DNA from: Acinetobacter pittii
Lineage (GTDB): Bacteria; Pseudomonadota; Gammaproteobacteria; Pseudomonadales; Moraxellaceae
NCBI RefSeq assembly: GCF_034064985.1
Contig: NZ_CP139249.1
Span: 2,666,001 to 2,730,000, forward strand
Direction: 5' to 3'
Length of the DNA stretch: 64,000 nucleotides
The notes below the pieces were generated by a model that did no database searches, was not told the origin of the DNA, and saw nothing but the letters and a program-made list of their open reading frames with translations. Both the position numbers and the translations under genes were made by a program. Numbering within the stretch: position 1 is the first letter of the stretch; each line of letters begins with the position of its first letter. Below are positions 17,981 through 27,515 of this stretch, one piece after another.

Positions 17981-17994
17981 TCGGGAAATTCATC

Positions 17995-18531
17995 ATGAAG
18001 AAAGTTGTAACACTACTCTGCGGAATTTGTCTCATTGGCCTAACTCATGCCGCAACTCAATATAACCCACCACCTATTCAGCTTGAGCCTTTAGCAAAAT
18101 TTAGTGTTGATCTAAATGCGCCTGTTTGGGAATTAGGCACGACCAGTGATGCAGGTAAACGCCGAATTATTCCTATTACAGGAGGGTCATTCGAAGGCAA
18201 ATCACTTAAAGGGCGCATTTTAAATAATGGTGCAGATTGGCAAATCGTTGACAGTAAAGGACTGGCCATTATTGATACGCGATATTTGTTAGAAACCGAT
18301 GACGGTGCGCTTATTTACCTTCAAACCAAAGGTTACCACCATGGCTCGGCAGAAACATTAAAACAGCTTGCCCAAGGCAAAGATGTCGACCCGAAAAATT
18401 ACTATTTCAAAATTACCATGCAGTTTGAAACCAGCTCACCTAAATATTCATGGCTTAACCAGACCGTTGCAGTAGGTAGTGCAATGCGCTTGGGCAAAGC
18501 GGTTATTTATGATGCCTATACCCTGAAATAA
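17995..18531 (+). CDS. Exported DUF3237-family protein (HcaF position)
   Basis: A 178-residue protein with a Sec signal peptide (cleavage after LTHA) and a DUF3237-type beta-barrel domain (GGSFEGKSLKGRILNNGADWQ, then DTRYLLETDDGALIYLQTKGY). The function of the family is unknown. It starts 15 bp after the hcaE terminator and lies in the place of hcaF in the A. baylyi cluster, which suggests a periplasmic role with phenolic compounds. I would not assign an enzymatic activity. Confidence 0.75.
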   Translation: MKKVVTLLCGICLIGLTHAATQYNPPPIQLEPLAKFSVDLNAPVWELGTTSDAGKRRIIPITGGSFEGKSLKGRILNNGADWQIVDSKGLAIIDTRYLLETDDGALIYLQTKGYHHGSAETLKQLAQGKDVDPKNYYFKITMQFETSSPKYSWLNQTVAVGSAMRLGKAVIYDAYTLK

Positions 18532-18571
18532 TAATTTTTATAACACTTACAAAAAGGATGGAGCCTTCATT

Positions 18572-18961
18572 ATGGATCAAAAAACTTTAAAACACTTACC
18601 GCCCATCCATCACCATTTGGGTGGACATAATATCCATTGGAATGACAAAAACACTGAACTCACTATCCACTACACGGCGCTAGAAAGCTTTACCAATCCA
18701 CGCGGCACCGTTGAAGGCGGCATGATCTGCGCCATGCTTGATGATGTGATGGGACTTTTTGCATATCTCGCCAATGACCGTAAACCAGCTACTACCATTA
18801 ACTTAACGATGGATTTTTTAAGGCCCTGTGCTGTGGGCGAAGTCATTACAAAATGCCGATTCATTAAACAAGGCAAAACTGTACTGAATCTTGAAAGTGA
18901 AGCTTGGCAAAACAACAAAATGATTGCACGAAGCACAGCTAATTTTTTGGTTTTAGATTAA
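18572..18961 (+). CDS. PaaI-type hotdog thioesterase
   Basis: A 129-residue single hotdog domain of the PaaI thioesterase family. The family's active-site segment appears as GTVEGGMICAMLDDVMG, followed by TTINLTMDFLRP. Such enzymes cleave aromatic acyl-CoA thioesters. In this operon it could recycle stalled hydroxycinnamoyl-CoA, free CoA, or lower the level of the HcaR inducer. An AAGGA site precedes it, and it is 40 bp behind the DUF3237 gene and 33 bp before the esterase. The fold is well supported, the substrate inferred. Confidence 0.82.
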   Translation: MDQKTLKHLPPIHHHLGGHNIHWNDKNTELTIHYTALESFTNPRGTVEGGMICAMLDDVMGLFAYLANDRKPATTINLTMDFLRPCAVGEVITKCRFIKQGKTVLNLESEAWQNNKMIARSTANFLVLD

Positions 18962-18994
18962 TTGCGACCATTCATTCAATAAGGATATGAATAA

Positions 18995-20746
18995 ATGAAT
19001 TACACCAACAATAAACGAATTTTGACCCGCTCCGCTTTGGTGCTTGCCATGCTTGGTTCTTTGGCAGGCTGTGGAAGTGATAATGATGGCACAACGGTTC
19101 CCTCAACAAACAAACCACCGCAGCTGTCTCCTGCTGTTGGCGTAAAAATGACAGGAAGCTGTTCAGACTTACTCGGATTTCAGTACAACAATACTGTCAT
19201 TAGCTCCGCCACCCTTCAAGAAGCAGGCACATTGACTGTCGCCAACAAACCGATTGGCGCTCATTGTTTGGTTAAAGGTTATATGGATCAACGGGCAAGC
19301 CCTGTCGATGGACAAACTTATCAAATTGGTTTTGAAATACGCTTACCAATAGACTGGAATGGCCGTTTTCTCTATCAAGGCAATGGTGGAACCGATGGTA
19401 ATTTAGTCCCTGCAACAGGTCAGGTTGGTAGTGGTGGACCACTCACCAATGCCCTGCATGATGGTTTTGCGGTTATTTCCTCCGATGCTGGACATAATGC
19501 TTCACAAAATCCAATGTTTGGTTTAGACCCTCAAGCCAGAATCAACTATGGCTATGGTGCAATTACCAAACTCACGCCTATGGCAAAAAACCTAATTAAA
19601 GCCGCATATGGTAAATTACCAGACCGCTCATATGCAGGTGGCACTTCAAATGGTGGTCGTCATGCCATGATTGCTGCAACTCGTTTGGGCGACCAATATG
19701 ATGGCATTTTGGCGAGTACACCAGGTTTTCATTTACCTCGTGCAGCCGCAGCTCAACTCTACACGGCACAGCAGCTCCGTCGTGTCGCAACAGATGAAAA
19801 TGACTTAAGTACTGCTCTTACCCTTTCAGAGCGTAAAGTTTTAGCAAAAGCGATTTTAGATCGATGCGATGCCTTGGACGGTGTCGCAGATGGACTAGTT
19901 CAAGATGTCGAATCTTGTCGTACGGCTTTTGATATTCATAAGCATGTACCCGTTTGCTCAAGCACAAGAGATAGTACTTGTTTAAGCACCGAACAAATTG
20001 ATGTATTAGCCAACATTTACCGCGGACCTGTAAACTCTGCTGGACAAGCACTTTATGCAACCCAACCTTTCGACCCGGGTTTAGTCGGCAGTAACTGGGC
20101 AAGCTGGAAATTTGAATCTTCGGTGGGAACAGCGCGTGACCCCGTTGCAGTCGGCATTCTTTTTCAGGTTCCACCAGACCCAACTGTGACTCAAAACTCT
20201 AGACAATTTGCCTTTAATTTTAACTTCGATACCGACTATCCAAAACTCTCGGCAACCAATGATGTCTATACCGAAAGTTCCATGTCATTCATGATGCCAC
20301 CCGATGAACTCAATCTAGATAAACTCCGTAATCACGGTGGAAAAATGATTGTAGTACAAGGCACAGCAGATGGCGTTTTCTCTGTAGATGACACCCAAAA
20401 TTGGTACGATCAACTGCTACAACACTATAAAAATGATGCGAAAGGTACAGCGCCTGAATTTGCGCGTTTCTTTAGAGTTCCGGGTATGAACCATACCCGT
20501 GATGGCATTGCGACCGACCAATTTGACGCATTGACTGCTTTAGTTAATTGGGTCGAATATGGGCAAGCACCTGACAAAATCATTGCAACTGCACGCGGTG
20601 CAGGTAACCCGAGTGGTCAAGTGAATACTGAACTTCCACCAGACTGGGCACCAGACCGTACCCGTCCACTTTGTCCTTACCCACTGATTGCTCGTTACAA
20701 TGGTCAAGGTGATAGCGAAAAAGCTGAAAACTTTAGCTGTAAATAA
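18995..20746 (+). CDS. hcaG: Tannase/feruloyl esterase family lipoprotein (chlorogenate esterase)
   Basis: A 583-residue esterase with a lipoprotein leader (lipobox LAGC, Cys26). The nucleophile lies in GGTSNGGRHAM (Ser218), with Asp459 in QGTADGVF and His500 in GMNHTRDG. A calcium-loop-like CDALDGVADG is present. It should release hydroxycinnamate from esters such as chlorogenate outside the cytoplasm; HcaG has that role in A. baylyi. Notably, residues 217 and 501 are Thr where most family members have the Cys pair of the CS-D-HC motif, so the usual disulfide next to the active site is missing. Confidence 0.88.
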   Translation: MNYTNNKRILTRSALVLAMLGSLAGCGSDNDGTTVPSTNKPPQLSPAVGVKMTGSCSDLLGFQYNNTVISSATLQEAGTLTVANKPIGAHCLVKGYMDQRASPVDGQTYQIGFEIRLPIDWNGRFLYQGNGGTDGNLVPATGQVGSGGPLTNALHDGFAVISSDAGHNASQNPMFGLDPQARINYGYGAITKLTPMAKNLIKAAYGKLPDRSYAGGTSNGGRHAMIAATRLGDQYDGILASTPGFHLPRAAAAQLYTAQQLRRVATDENDLSTALTLSERKVLAKAILDRCDALDGVADGLVQDVESCRTAFDIHKHVPVCSSTRDSTCLSTEQIDVLANIYRGPVNSAGQALYATQPFDPGLVGSNWASWKFESSVGTARDPVAVGILFQVPPDPTVTQNSRQFAFNFNFDTDYPKLSATNDVYTESSMSFMMPPDELNLDKLRNHGGKMIVVQGTADGVFSVDDTQNWYDQLLQHYKNDAKGTAPEFARFFRVPGMNHTRDGIATDQFDALTALVNWVEYGQAPDKIIATARGAGNPSGQVNTELPPDWAPDRTRPLCPYPLIARYNGQGDSEKAENFSCK

Positions 20747-20763
20747 CACCCTATAAAATTAAA

Positions 20764-20792
20764 AGAGAGCTTAAATAAGCTCTCTCTTTTTT
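20764..20792. terminator. Terminator between hcaG and the GntR gene
   Basis: AGAGAGCTTA pairs perfectly with TAAGCTCTCT, followed by a T-run on the plus strand and A-rich sequence on the other side. It can serve both convergent genes. Confidence 0.85.
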
Positions 20793-20813
20793 ATCTTGAT
20801 CTTAGCTCAAGCT

Positions 20814-21527
20814 TTACTGCTTAAACTTTTTAATACTCTTAGACAAATGAGCTCGCATCATTTGTCGGGCCAATAAACCGTCCTGATCCACAATTGCGTT
20901 ATAAATATTGACATGATCATGGTGAACCGCTTTTAAATATTCTTCGCGATTTTCAGGACTTTGCTCAATAGATTTAACACGTGCACGTGGAATAATTTTT
21001 TCGCCAAGATACTTTAAAAAATCAACGAAATATTGGTTTTCAGAAGCTTCAGCAATGGCAATATGGAAATCATAGTCAGCTTTTACCGTACCATCATTTG
21101 CATCTGAAGAAATATGTCGTTCAAAGTCTTCAAGCGCAGCTTTCATTTTATCAATATGGATTTGCTTACGGCGCTCAGATGCTAAAAAGACAGCTTCAGA
21201 TTCAAGACTAATCCTAAGCTCAAGCAAGGAAATAATGTCATTAATGGTTTCTAAACTGGCATTAGACAACAGAAAATTTTGCTCAACTGTCTGCTCTTTG
21301 ACAAAAGTACCAATTCCGTGACGAGTCTCGACAAATCCTAATGAACGCAACTCAGTAATTGCTTCGCGAATGACAGAACGGCTTACTTCAAAAGTTTCAA
21401 TTAATTCAAGTTCGGTCGGGATTTTTTCTCCAACTTTAAATTCTCCAGACTGAATTTTTTCGATCAGTTGTTCTACAATAATCTGGCTTAGTTTTTTTGT
21501 TGATCTAGGTTTAATTGCGCTAGACAT
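20814..21527 (-). CDS. GntR/FCD regulator, probable glucarate/galactarate regulator
   Basis: A 237-residue FadR-type GntR protein: winged helix at about residues 10-75 (PTELELIETFEVSRSVIREAITELRSLGFVETRHGIGTFV) and a helical FCD domain with metal-ligand His residues (DYDFHIAIAEAS and KAVHHDHVNIYNAI). It lies downstream of the glucarate genes on the same strand but separated by a terminator and about 240 bp. By position and family it is the likely repressor of the gudD and gudP promoters. A role in the hca cluster is unlikely because HcaR is present. Confidence 0.8.
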   Translation of the reverse strand: MSSAIKPRSTKKLSQIIVEQLIEKIQSGEFKVGEKIPTELELIETFEVSRSVIREAITELRSLGFVETRHGIGTFVKEQTVEQNFLLSNASLETINDIISLLELRISLESEAVFLASERRKQIHIDKMKAALEDFERHISSDANDGTVKADYDFHIAIAEASENQYFVDFLKYLGEKIIPRARVKSIEQSPENREEYLKAVHHDHVNIYNAIVDQDGLLARQMMRAHLSKSIKKFKQ

Positions 21528-21735
21528 AATCTGAAGAACTCATGAAATGTTGAAAAAAATTATAAAATTCATTTTACTATAAACTTAGCCGATAGTCATA
21601 TTCGGTTTTTAGCCCCCTAAGTTATTAAAAATAAAATATTTTCTCTCACTTATTAAACCACCACTCATATTTAAAAAGTAAGCAATTTGTGCTTATTTAA
21701 ATATTTAACAATTCTTTGAATAAGTTAAAAAATAT

Positions 21736-21762
21736 GCAGCTCAATAGCGTTGATTGAGCTGC
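21736..21762 (-). terminator. Terminator of the minus-strand glucarate operon
   Basis: GCAGCTCAAT pairs perfectly with ATTGAGCTGC around a 7-base loop; on the minus strand it is followed by a T-rich run. It starts 8 bp after the stop codon of the semialdehyde dehydrogenase gene. Confidence 0.82.
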
Positions 21763-21769
21763 ACCATTT

Positions 21770-23356
21770 TTAAATTTGGGCCTGACTTAACTGCCCATTG
21801 ACCAGACGAGTAATCTGTAGTGGATTACTGTCTTTTAATGCATCGGGTAATAATACTTGTGGCGTATTTTGGAAGCATACCGGGCGTAAGAAGCGCTCAA
21901 TTGCTCCCGTACCTACCGAAGTGCCACGGGCATCACTGGTTGCAGGGAAAGGACCACCATGTACCATAGCATCCGAGACCTCTACCCCTGTCGGGAAACC
22001 GTTAAACAATACACGGCCAGCTTTACGGGTTAACAAATCAAGAAGCTCGCCTGCCTTAGACAATTCGTTTTCATCACCAATAATCGTTGCCGTGAGCTGT
22101 CCACCTAAAGCCTCGATCCCTTTTAACAAAGTCGCTTCATCCTCTACGCCAATCACAATCGACATCGGTCCGAAAACTTCATGTTGTAGTTTTGGGTTGC
22201 CTGATAATAAAACAGATTGGTCCGCTTTAAACAGATGTGCTTTTGCTTGAGAAACCAGCTCAGGTTCCTGACCCGATGCAATGACCTCAAAACCAGCTTC
22301 ATTTATTAATGCATCAATACCAGTTCGATAGCTTTTTAAAGTACCTTCATTCAACATAACCTGAGGTACGGCTTTCTGCGTGTTTTCAGCTAAAGCTGTA
22401 ATAAAGCGATCAAACTCGGGGCCTTTTACACCTAAAATTAGACCCGGTTTTGTACAGAACTGGCCACACCCCATATTAAAAGAAGCAACCGTATCTTGTG
22501 CGATTTGTTCACCACGTGAATGAATTGCTTCAGGTAAAACCACCACAGGGTTCACACTCGACATTTCCGCAAAAAATGGAATCGGCTGAGGACGGCTCTG
22601 CGCAAGGTTATAAAGCGCCATTCCGCCTTCAAGTGAACCTGTAAAACCGGCTGCTTGAATGAGTGGATGTTCTACCAAGTTTGCACCAATACGGCCGCCA
22701 AAAATCATATTGAATGTGCCTTTAGGCATACCGCAAACTTCAATGGCTTTTTCAATGGCTTCTGCAACAAGCTCAGCAGTCGCCATATGGCCAGAGTGTG
22801 CTTTAAAGACAACCGGACACCCTGCTGCTAAAGCAGCTACGGTATCACCGCCTGCAGTTGAAAATGCAAGTGGGAAATTACTCGCGCCAAACACAGCAAC
22901 CGGTCCTACACCAACTTTATATTGACGCAAATCAACACGTGGCAAAGGCTTACGTTCTGGTAATGCCACATCAATACGAGCACCATAAAAATCGCCACGA
23001 CGTAAAAGTTCAGCAAACAGTCGAAGCTGACCAGTAACCCGCCCTGTCTCCCCTTGAAGACGAGCAAGTGGTAAGCCTGTTTCAAGTGAAGCGACCTCTT
23101 GCAAGTTCGCACCCAATGCTTCAATTTGGCGAGCAATTTCTTCAAGAAAAGATGCACGCTGTTCTTGAGTCGTTTGGCTATAAACTAAAAAAGCGTTATG
23201 CGCAGCTTGAGCAGCCTGATCTACTTCTTCAAGTGTTGCCTGACTAAATACATAACCTGTTGGTTGATAGTCTTTTGCAGCTATACTTTCTAAAGCTGGC
23301 ACATTTACAGCAACGCGTTGACCATTAATAAACTGCCGACCGTTATTTTTACTCAT
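21770..23356 (-). CDS. 2-oxoglutarate semialdehyde (2,5-dioxopentanoate) dehydrogenase
   Basis: A 528-residue aldehyde dehydrogenase of the KGSALDH subgroup. It carries VAVFGASNFPLAFSTAGGDTVAALAAGCPVV-type cofactor-site sequence, with FGASNFP in place of PWNFP, and the catalytic Cys in GCGQFCTKPG. It oxidises the semialdehyde made by KDG dehydratase to 2-oxoglutarate, the last step of glucarate and galactarate degradation. It begins 30 bp after the KDG dehydratase gene with an AAAG-type site. The length (about 525) is normal for this subgroup and longer than ordinary ALDHs. Confidence 0.9.
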   Translation of the reverse strand: MSKNNGRQFINGQRVAVNVPALESIAAKDYQPTGYVFSQATLEEVDQAAQAAHNAFLVYSQTTQEQRASFLEEIARQIEALGANLQEVASLETGLPLARLQGETGRVTGQLRLFAELLRRGDFYGARIDVALPERKPLPRVDLRQYKVGVGPVAVFGASNFPLAFSTAGGDTVAALAAGCPVVFKAHSGHMATAELVAEAIEKAIEVCGMPKGTFNMIFGGRIGANLVEHPLIQAAGFTGSLEGGMALYNLAQSRPQPIPFFAEMSSVNPVVVLPEAIHSRGEQIAQDTVASFNMGCGQFCTKPGLILGVKGPEFDRFITALAENTQKAVPQVMLNEGTLKSYRTGIDALINEAGFEVIASGQEPELVSQAKAHLFKADQSVLLSGNPKLQHEVFGPMSIVIGVEDEATLLKGIEALGGQLTATIIGDENELSKAGELLDLLTRKAGRVLFNGFPTGVEVSDAMVHGGPFPATSDARGTSVGTGAIERFLRPVCFQNTPQVLLPDALKDSNPLQITRLVNGQLSQAQI

Positions 23357-23386
23357 TTTAAAGCTCCAATACCTAAACAGTTAGAA

Positions 23387-24334
23387 TTATTGCGGACCAA
23401 GTGTCGCAATGAGAGCAGCCAAATCTTCATAGTCTGCTTGAGTTAAATCACTTAATGGTGGACGCACAGGACCTGCATCATGCCCAACAATTTTGGCACC
23501 TGCTTTAATCATGCTTACCGCATAACCTGATTTACGGTCGCGAATTTTAATCAGTGGCAAGAAGAAATCTTTAATCAAACGATTGGTTGTTTCAAAGTCA
23601 TCACTGCGAAGCGCGTTATAAAACTCCATAGCAGTCTTTGGAATAAAGTTAAATACAGCTGACGAGTAAACTGGGCAACCTAAGGCTTTATATGGCGCTG
23701 CAAAAACTTCTGCTGTCGGCAAGCCACCTAAATATGACAAACGGTCTCCAATAGTTTGAGTCACTGCCGTCATCATATCGATTTGGCCAGAGCTGTCTTT
23801 AAAACCGATTAAGTTCGGGCACATCTCAGTTAACTTTTGGATCGAATCGAGATTTAATCTTGATACGCTACGGTTATAAAAAATTACGCCAAAGTCTACT
23901 GAATTACATACTTGCTTAACGTGTTCAATTAAACCCTCTTGGCTTGCTTCAGTTAAGTAATGCGGCATTAACAAAATACCGTGTGCACCTAAGCGCTCTG
24001 CTTCTTTTGCCTGTTCAATCGCCTGACGTGTCGGACCACCTGCCCCAGCAATAATCGGTACACTGCCTTTGCATGTATCTACCGCAGTTCTAATTACTTC
24101 AGAATATTCATTGCCAGTTAATGAGAAAAACTCACCTGTACCACCTGCAGCAAATAAAGCACTTGCGCCGTATGGAGCTAACCACTCAAGACGTTTTGCA
24201 TAAGAAGACTTATTAAAATCTCCATTTTGATCGAAATCTGTTACCGGGAAAGACAGTAAACCATCAGAAATAATGTTTTTTAACTCAAGAGCATCCATTT
24301 GCAAGTTTCCATACGTGTCTATGTTGTCAGACAT
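23387..24334 (-). CDS. kdgD: 5-dehydro-4-deoxyglucarate dehydratase (KDG dehydratase)
   Basis: A 315-residue DHDPS-fold lyase that decarboxylates and dehydrates 5-dehydro-4-deoxy-D-glucarate to 2-oxoglutarate semialdehyde. Visible motifs are [10 protein letters not shown] near the N-terminus, the Tyr of VIFYNRS and the Schiff-base Lys in [12 protein letters not shown]. An alternative ATG at 24298 (303 residues, GGA upstream) gives the usual family length and may be the true start. It lies between the two other glucarate genes, 126 bp after gudD, separated from it by a hairpin. Confidence 0.9.
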   Translation of the reverse strand: MSDNIDTYGNLQMDALELKNIISDGLLSFPVTDFDQNGDFNKSSYAKRLEWLAPYGASALFAAGGTGEFFSLTGNEYSEVIRTAVDTCKGSVPIIAGAGGPTRQAIEQAKEAERLGAHGILLMPHYLTEASQEGLIEHVKQVCNSVDFGVIFYNRSVSRLNLDSIQKLTEMCPNLIGFKDSSGQIDMMTAVTQTIGDRLSYLGGLPTAEVFAAPYKALGCPVYSSAVFNFIPKTAMEFYNALRSDDFETTNRLIKDFFLPLIKIRDRKSGYAVSMIKAGAKIVGHDAGPVRPPLSDLTQADYEDLAALIATLGPQ

Positions 24335-24406
24335 CTTACATCATCAATCTAATTTCTTTCAATATCTTTTTTCTTTTTAAAATTAATTTTTTTATAGCAA
24401 TAAAAA

Positions 24407-24425
24407 AGCTGCCCCCAAGGACAGC
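24407..24425 (-). terminator. Hairpin between gudD and kdgD
   Basis: AGCTG pairs with CAGCT, with two further G-C pairs inside, and a T-run follows on the minus strand. It is a probable partial terminator between gudD and the downstream genes. Confidence 0.6.
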
Positions 24426-24460
24426 TATCAATTCAATATTTAAATACGAATCGAGTCAGA

Positions 24461-25795
24461 TTAACGAACCAAACATGGCTTTTTATTATTAAAAGTCCAA
24501 TTAGGAATCAGAAATTGCATCGCATCCGCATCATTACGAGCTCCTAAACCTTTTAACTTATAAAGTTCATGGGCTCGATTAATTCGGTCCCAATCAAGTT
24601 CGACACCAAGTCCCGGTGCTGTTGGTACCTGAATTTTACCGTCTTTAATTTCAAGCGGTACTTTAGTCAGTTGATCTGTACCTTCTTGCCAAATCCAGTG
24701 CGTATCAATTGCAGTCACATTACCCACGGCAGCCGCTGCAACATGGGTAAACATGGCAAGGGAAATATCAAAGTGATTATTTGAATGCGATCCCCACGTT
24801 AAGTTATACATTTTACATAACTGAGAAACACGCACCGAACCTTCCAATGTCCAGAAATGCGGGTCAGCTAAAGGAATATCAACAGCTTGCAATTGAATAC
24901 TATGCGACATTTCCCGCCAGTCGGTCGCAACCATATTCGTAGCGGTCGGTAACCCCGTTGCTCGCTTAAACTCAGCCATAATTTCACGGCTTGAATAACC
25001 TTGCTCTACACCACACGGGTCTTCTGCATAGGCCAGCACACCTTTTAAATGTTTACCTAAAGCAATTGCTTCATCTAAAAACCACGCACCATTTGGATCA
25101 AGCGTCACACGTGCATCCGGGAAACGGCGCGCGATAGCTGTAACAGCTTCGGCTTCTTGTTCGCCCTGTAATACACCACCTTTTAATTTAAAGTCTTTAA
25201 AACCATAACGGTCATAAGATGCTTCTGCTAAACGCTGCACAGCCTCAGGTGTTAACGCTTTTTCATGACGGACTTTATACCAATCATGGTTATGTTGAGG
25301 TGTAGTCGCATAGTCTAATGAAGTCTGTTTGCGGTCACCAATAAAGAATAAATACCCTAATACTTCAACTTCACTACGTTGTTGCCCTTCACCAAGTAAA
25401 CTTGCGACATTCACATTTAAATGCTTACCAAGCAAATCAAGTAATGCTGACTCATAAGCCGTTACAACATGAATTGTGGTACGTAAATCAAAGGTTTGAT
25501 TGCCTCTGCCACCACTGTCACGATCGGCAAAATTTTGCTGAATTTTTTTGAGCAAGTTTTTATATTCACCAATCGGCTGCCCTTCTACCAAGGCTTTAGC
25601 ATCATTTAATGTCGCTAAAATTTTCTCTCCGCCCGGAATTTCACCTACACCAATATTTCCAGAGTTATCTTCAATGATGAGTATATTACGAGTGAAATAA
25701 GGTCCATGGGCACCACTCAAATTGAGCAGCATACTATCATGCCCAGCAACAGGGATTGCTCGAATGGATTTAACAATAGGTGTAGAGGTCGCCAT
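24461..25795 (-). CDS. gudD: Glucarate dehydratase
   Basis: A 444-residue enolase-superfamily dehydratase turning D-glucarate into 5-dehydro-4-deoxy-D-glucarate. The KDFKLKGG motif (catalytic Lys), the metal-ligand segment LDPNGAW, AEDPCG, and the His region [18 protein letters not shown] are all present, and the length is typical. The ATG at 25795 is 8 bases after AAGGAG, so it is preferred over an in-frame start at 25813. It is divergent from gudP and is the first gene of the minus-strand operon. Confidence 0.93.
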   Translation of the reverse strand: MATSTPIVKSIRAIPVAGHDSMLLNLSGAHGPYFTRNILIIEDNSGNIGVGEIPGGEKILATLNDAKALVEGQPIGEYKNLLKKIQQNFADRDSGGRGNQTFDLRTTIHVVTAYESALLDLLGKHLNVNVASLLGEGQQRSEVEVLGYLFFIGDRKQTSLDYATTPQHNHDWYKVRHEKALTPEAVQRLAEASYDRYGFKDFKLKGGVLQGEQEAEAVTAIARRFPDARVTLDPNGAWFLDEAIALGKHLKGVLAYAEDPCGVEQGYSSREIMAEFKRATGLPTATNMVATDWREMSHSIQLQAVDIPLADPHFWTLEGSVRVSQLCKMYNLTWGSHSNNHFDISLAMFTHVAAAAVGNVTAIDTHWIWQEGTDQLTKVPLEIKDGKIQVPTAPGLGVELDWDRINRAHELYKLKGLGARNDADAMQFLIPNWTFNNKKPCLVR

Positions 25796-26080
25796 TAAAA
25801 TACTCCTTAGCATACTGATACTATTTTTTCATTACCAAAACTTATAAGACATCAGACAACTTGTCAATATAAACTCGCACAAAAATTATTTTTCGAGCCT
25901 ACTTGCCAAAATAATATTTTTAATCATATGATGTCATACATCTAAAGGCGCGGTTTTAGAATTAGGACTATAGAGTAGATACAACATTCCGTTTTCTCAT
26001 CTATTCTATCGATGAATTTGACATGACGTCACCTATTTCACGGATATGCAAATAGGTCGATTATTAAAAAGAGTTTGTAT
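25796..26080. promoter_or_regulatory. gudD/gudP divergent promoter region with inverted repeats
   Basis: A 285-bp gene-free region. Three short inverted repeats stand out: GACAACTTGTC (25855-25865), TATGATGTCATA (25927-25938) and TGACGTCA (26024-26031). FadR-type GntR proteins bind short palindromes of this size. The GntR protein at 20814 is the candidate, but which repeat matters cannot be told from sequence alone. Confidence 0.5.
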
Positions 26081-27445
26081 ATGGATAATCTGCAAACAAA
26101 TATTGCTGCTGTGAATCAGCAACGAGCGAAGCATAATAAAACGCGCTATTACATTTTAGCGATGATTTTCTTAGTCACTTCATTAAATTACGGTGATCGA
26201 GCAACCCTTTCGATGGCTGCCGCTCCAATGTCTCAAGAACTTGGATTAAGCTCAGTGACCATGGGATATATATTCTCTGCGTTTGGCTGGGCTTATGTGA
26301 TTGGTCAAATTCCAGGTGGATGGTTACTCGATAAGTTTGGTGCTCGAAGAGTCTATTTCTGGAGCATCATGCTCTGGTCATTTTTCACTATTCTCTTAGG
26401 TTTTGTCGATATTTTAGGTTCTATACCTCTCATTATCGCCTCATTATTTATCTTACGTTTCTTGGTTGGATTATCTGAAAGTCCTGCCTTTCCTGGAAAC
26501 AGCCAGATTGTAGCAGCATGGTTCCCAACCAAAGAACGTGGAACCGCCGCAGCGATATTTAACTCGGCTCAATATTTTGCCACTGTCATATTTGCGCCAT
26601 TCATGGGATGGTTGGTTGCCCATATTCATTGGCAATCTGTATTCTGGATTATGGGTGGACTAGGTATTGTGATTGCTTTTATCTGGTTAAAAGTCATCTA
26701 TAGCCCAGAAAAGCACCCTACTATTAATTCAAATGAGTTTAAATATTTACAAGCAGGCGGTGCTATTACCAGCATGGGTGAAAATCAGCTTAAAATTGCT
26801 GATGAAAACAATAAAATGAATTTTAAAAATATTAAAAAGCTGCTCTCTTCTCGTATGCTTCTAGGTATTTTTATCGCTCAGTATTGTATTACCTGCTTAA
26901 CCTATTTCTTTATTACTTGGTTCCCTGTTTACCTTGTAAAAGAACGTCACATGTCAATTTTAGAAGCTGGTTTTGCAGCTGTATTACCGGCGCTTTGCGG
27001 ATTTATTGGCGGTGTATTAGGAGGAGTAATTTCCGATAAACTCATCAAAATGAATAAATCTCTAACCTTTTCCCGTAAATTTCCCATTATTTTTGGCATG
27101 TTGTTATCAACCAGTATTGTGGTTTGTAACTATGTCGATTCGCAAACAGCCATCTTATTCTTTATGTCACTGGCCTTTTTTGGTAAAGGTTTTGGTGCAT
27201 TAGGTTGGGCAGTGATGTCGGATGTTGCACCAAAAGAAATGGTGGGTTTATCGGGTGGTCTATTTAATACCTTCGGCAATACAGCAGGCATCGTGATCCC
27301 GATTGCGATTGGCTATATTATCAATTCGACTGGTTCTTTCAATGGTGCACTTGTTTTTGTAGGTATACATGCCGTCATCGCAATTATTTGCTACCTCTTT
27401 ATGGTCGGGAAAATTCATCGCTTCGAGTTAAAACCTACTTCTTAA
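26081..27445 (+). CDS. gudP: Glucarate/galactarate MFS transporter
   Basis: A 454-residue, 12-segment transporter of the anion:cation symporter (GudP/GarP) family. Family features include TSLNYGDRATLSMA in helix 1, GGWLLDKFGARR in loop 2-3, and ESPAFPGNSQIVAAWFPTKERG after helix 4. The ATG at 26081 follows AAGAG at normal spacing. It is divergent from gudD and followed by garD, so it imports both aldarates. Length and context leave little doubt. Confidence 0.9.
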   Translation: MDNLQTNIAAVNQQRAKHNKTRYYILAMIFLVTSLNYGDRATLSMAAAPMSQELGLSSVTMGYIFSAFGWAYVIGQIPGGWLLDKFGARRVYFWSIMLWSFFTILLGFVDILGSIPLIIASLFILRFLVGLSESPAFPGNSQIVAAWFPTKERGTAAAIFNSAQYFATVIFAPFMGWLVAHIHWQSVFWIMGGLGIVIAFIWLKVIYSPEKHPTINSNEFKYLQAGGAITSMGENQLKIADENNKMNFKNIKKLLSSRMLLGIFIAQYCITCLTYFFITWFPVYLVKERHMSILEAGFAAVLPALCGFIGGVLGGVISDKLIKMNKSLTFSRKFPIIFGMLLSTSIVVCNYVDSQTAILFFMSLAFFGKGFGALGWAVMSDVAPKEMVGLSGGLFNTFGNTAGIVIPIAIGYIINSTGSFNGALVFVGIHAVIAIICYLFMVGKIHRFELKPTS

Positions 27446-27454
27446 ACCTTTACA

Positions 27455-27485
27455 CCATAACGCTTAAACACATTAAGCGTTATGG
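27455..27485 (+). other. Intercistronic hairpin gudP/garD
   Basis: A perfect 13-bp stem (CCATAACGCTTAA with its complement) and a 5-base loop, 9 bp after the gudP stop. No T-run follows. It may adjust the relative expression of gudP and garD. Confidence 0.6.
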
Positions 27486-27515
27486 CCTCTCTTCAAATGT
27501 ATACAAGGAACGATC

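Noticed and set aside
21798..22250. Plus-strand ORF of 150 codons
   Set aside because: It lies opposite the semialdehyde dehydrogenase gene, which has full family motifs; the ORF itself has no recognisable sequence.
23320..23356. N-terminus MSKNNG shared by the semialdehyde dehydrogenase and the permease at 41972
   Set aside because: The proteins are otherwise unrelated and the DNA differs, so this is coincidence.
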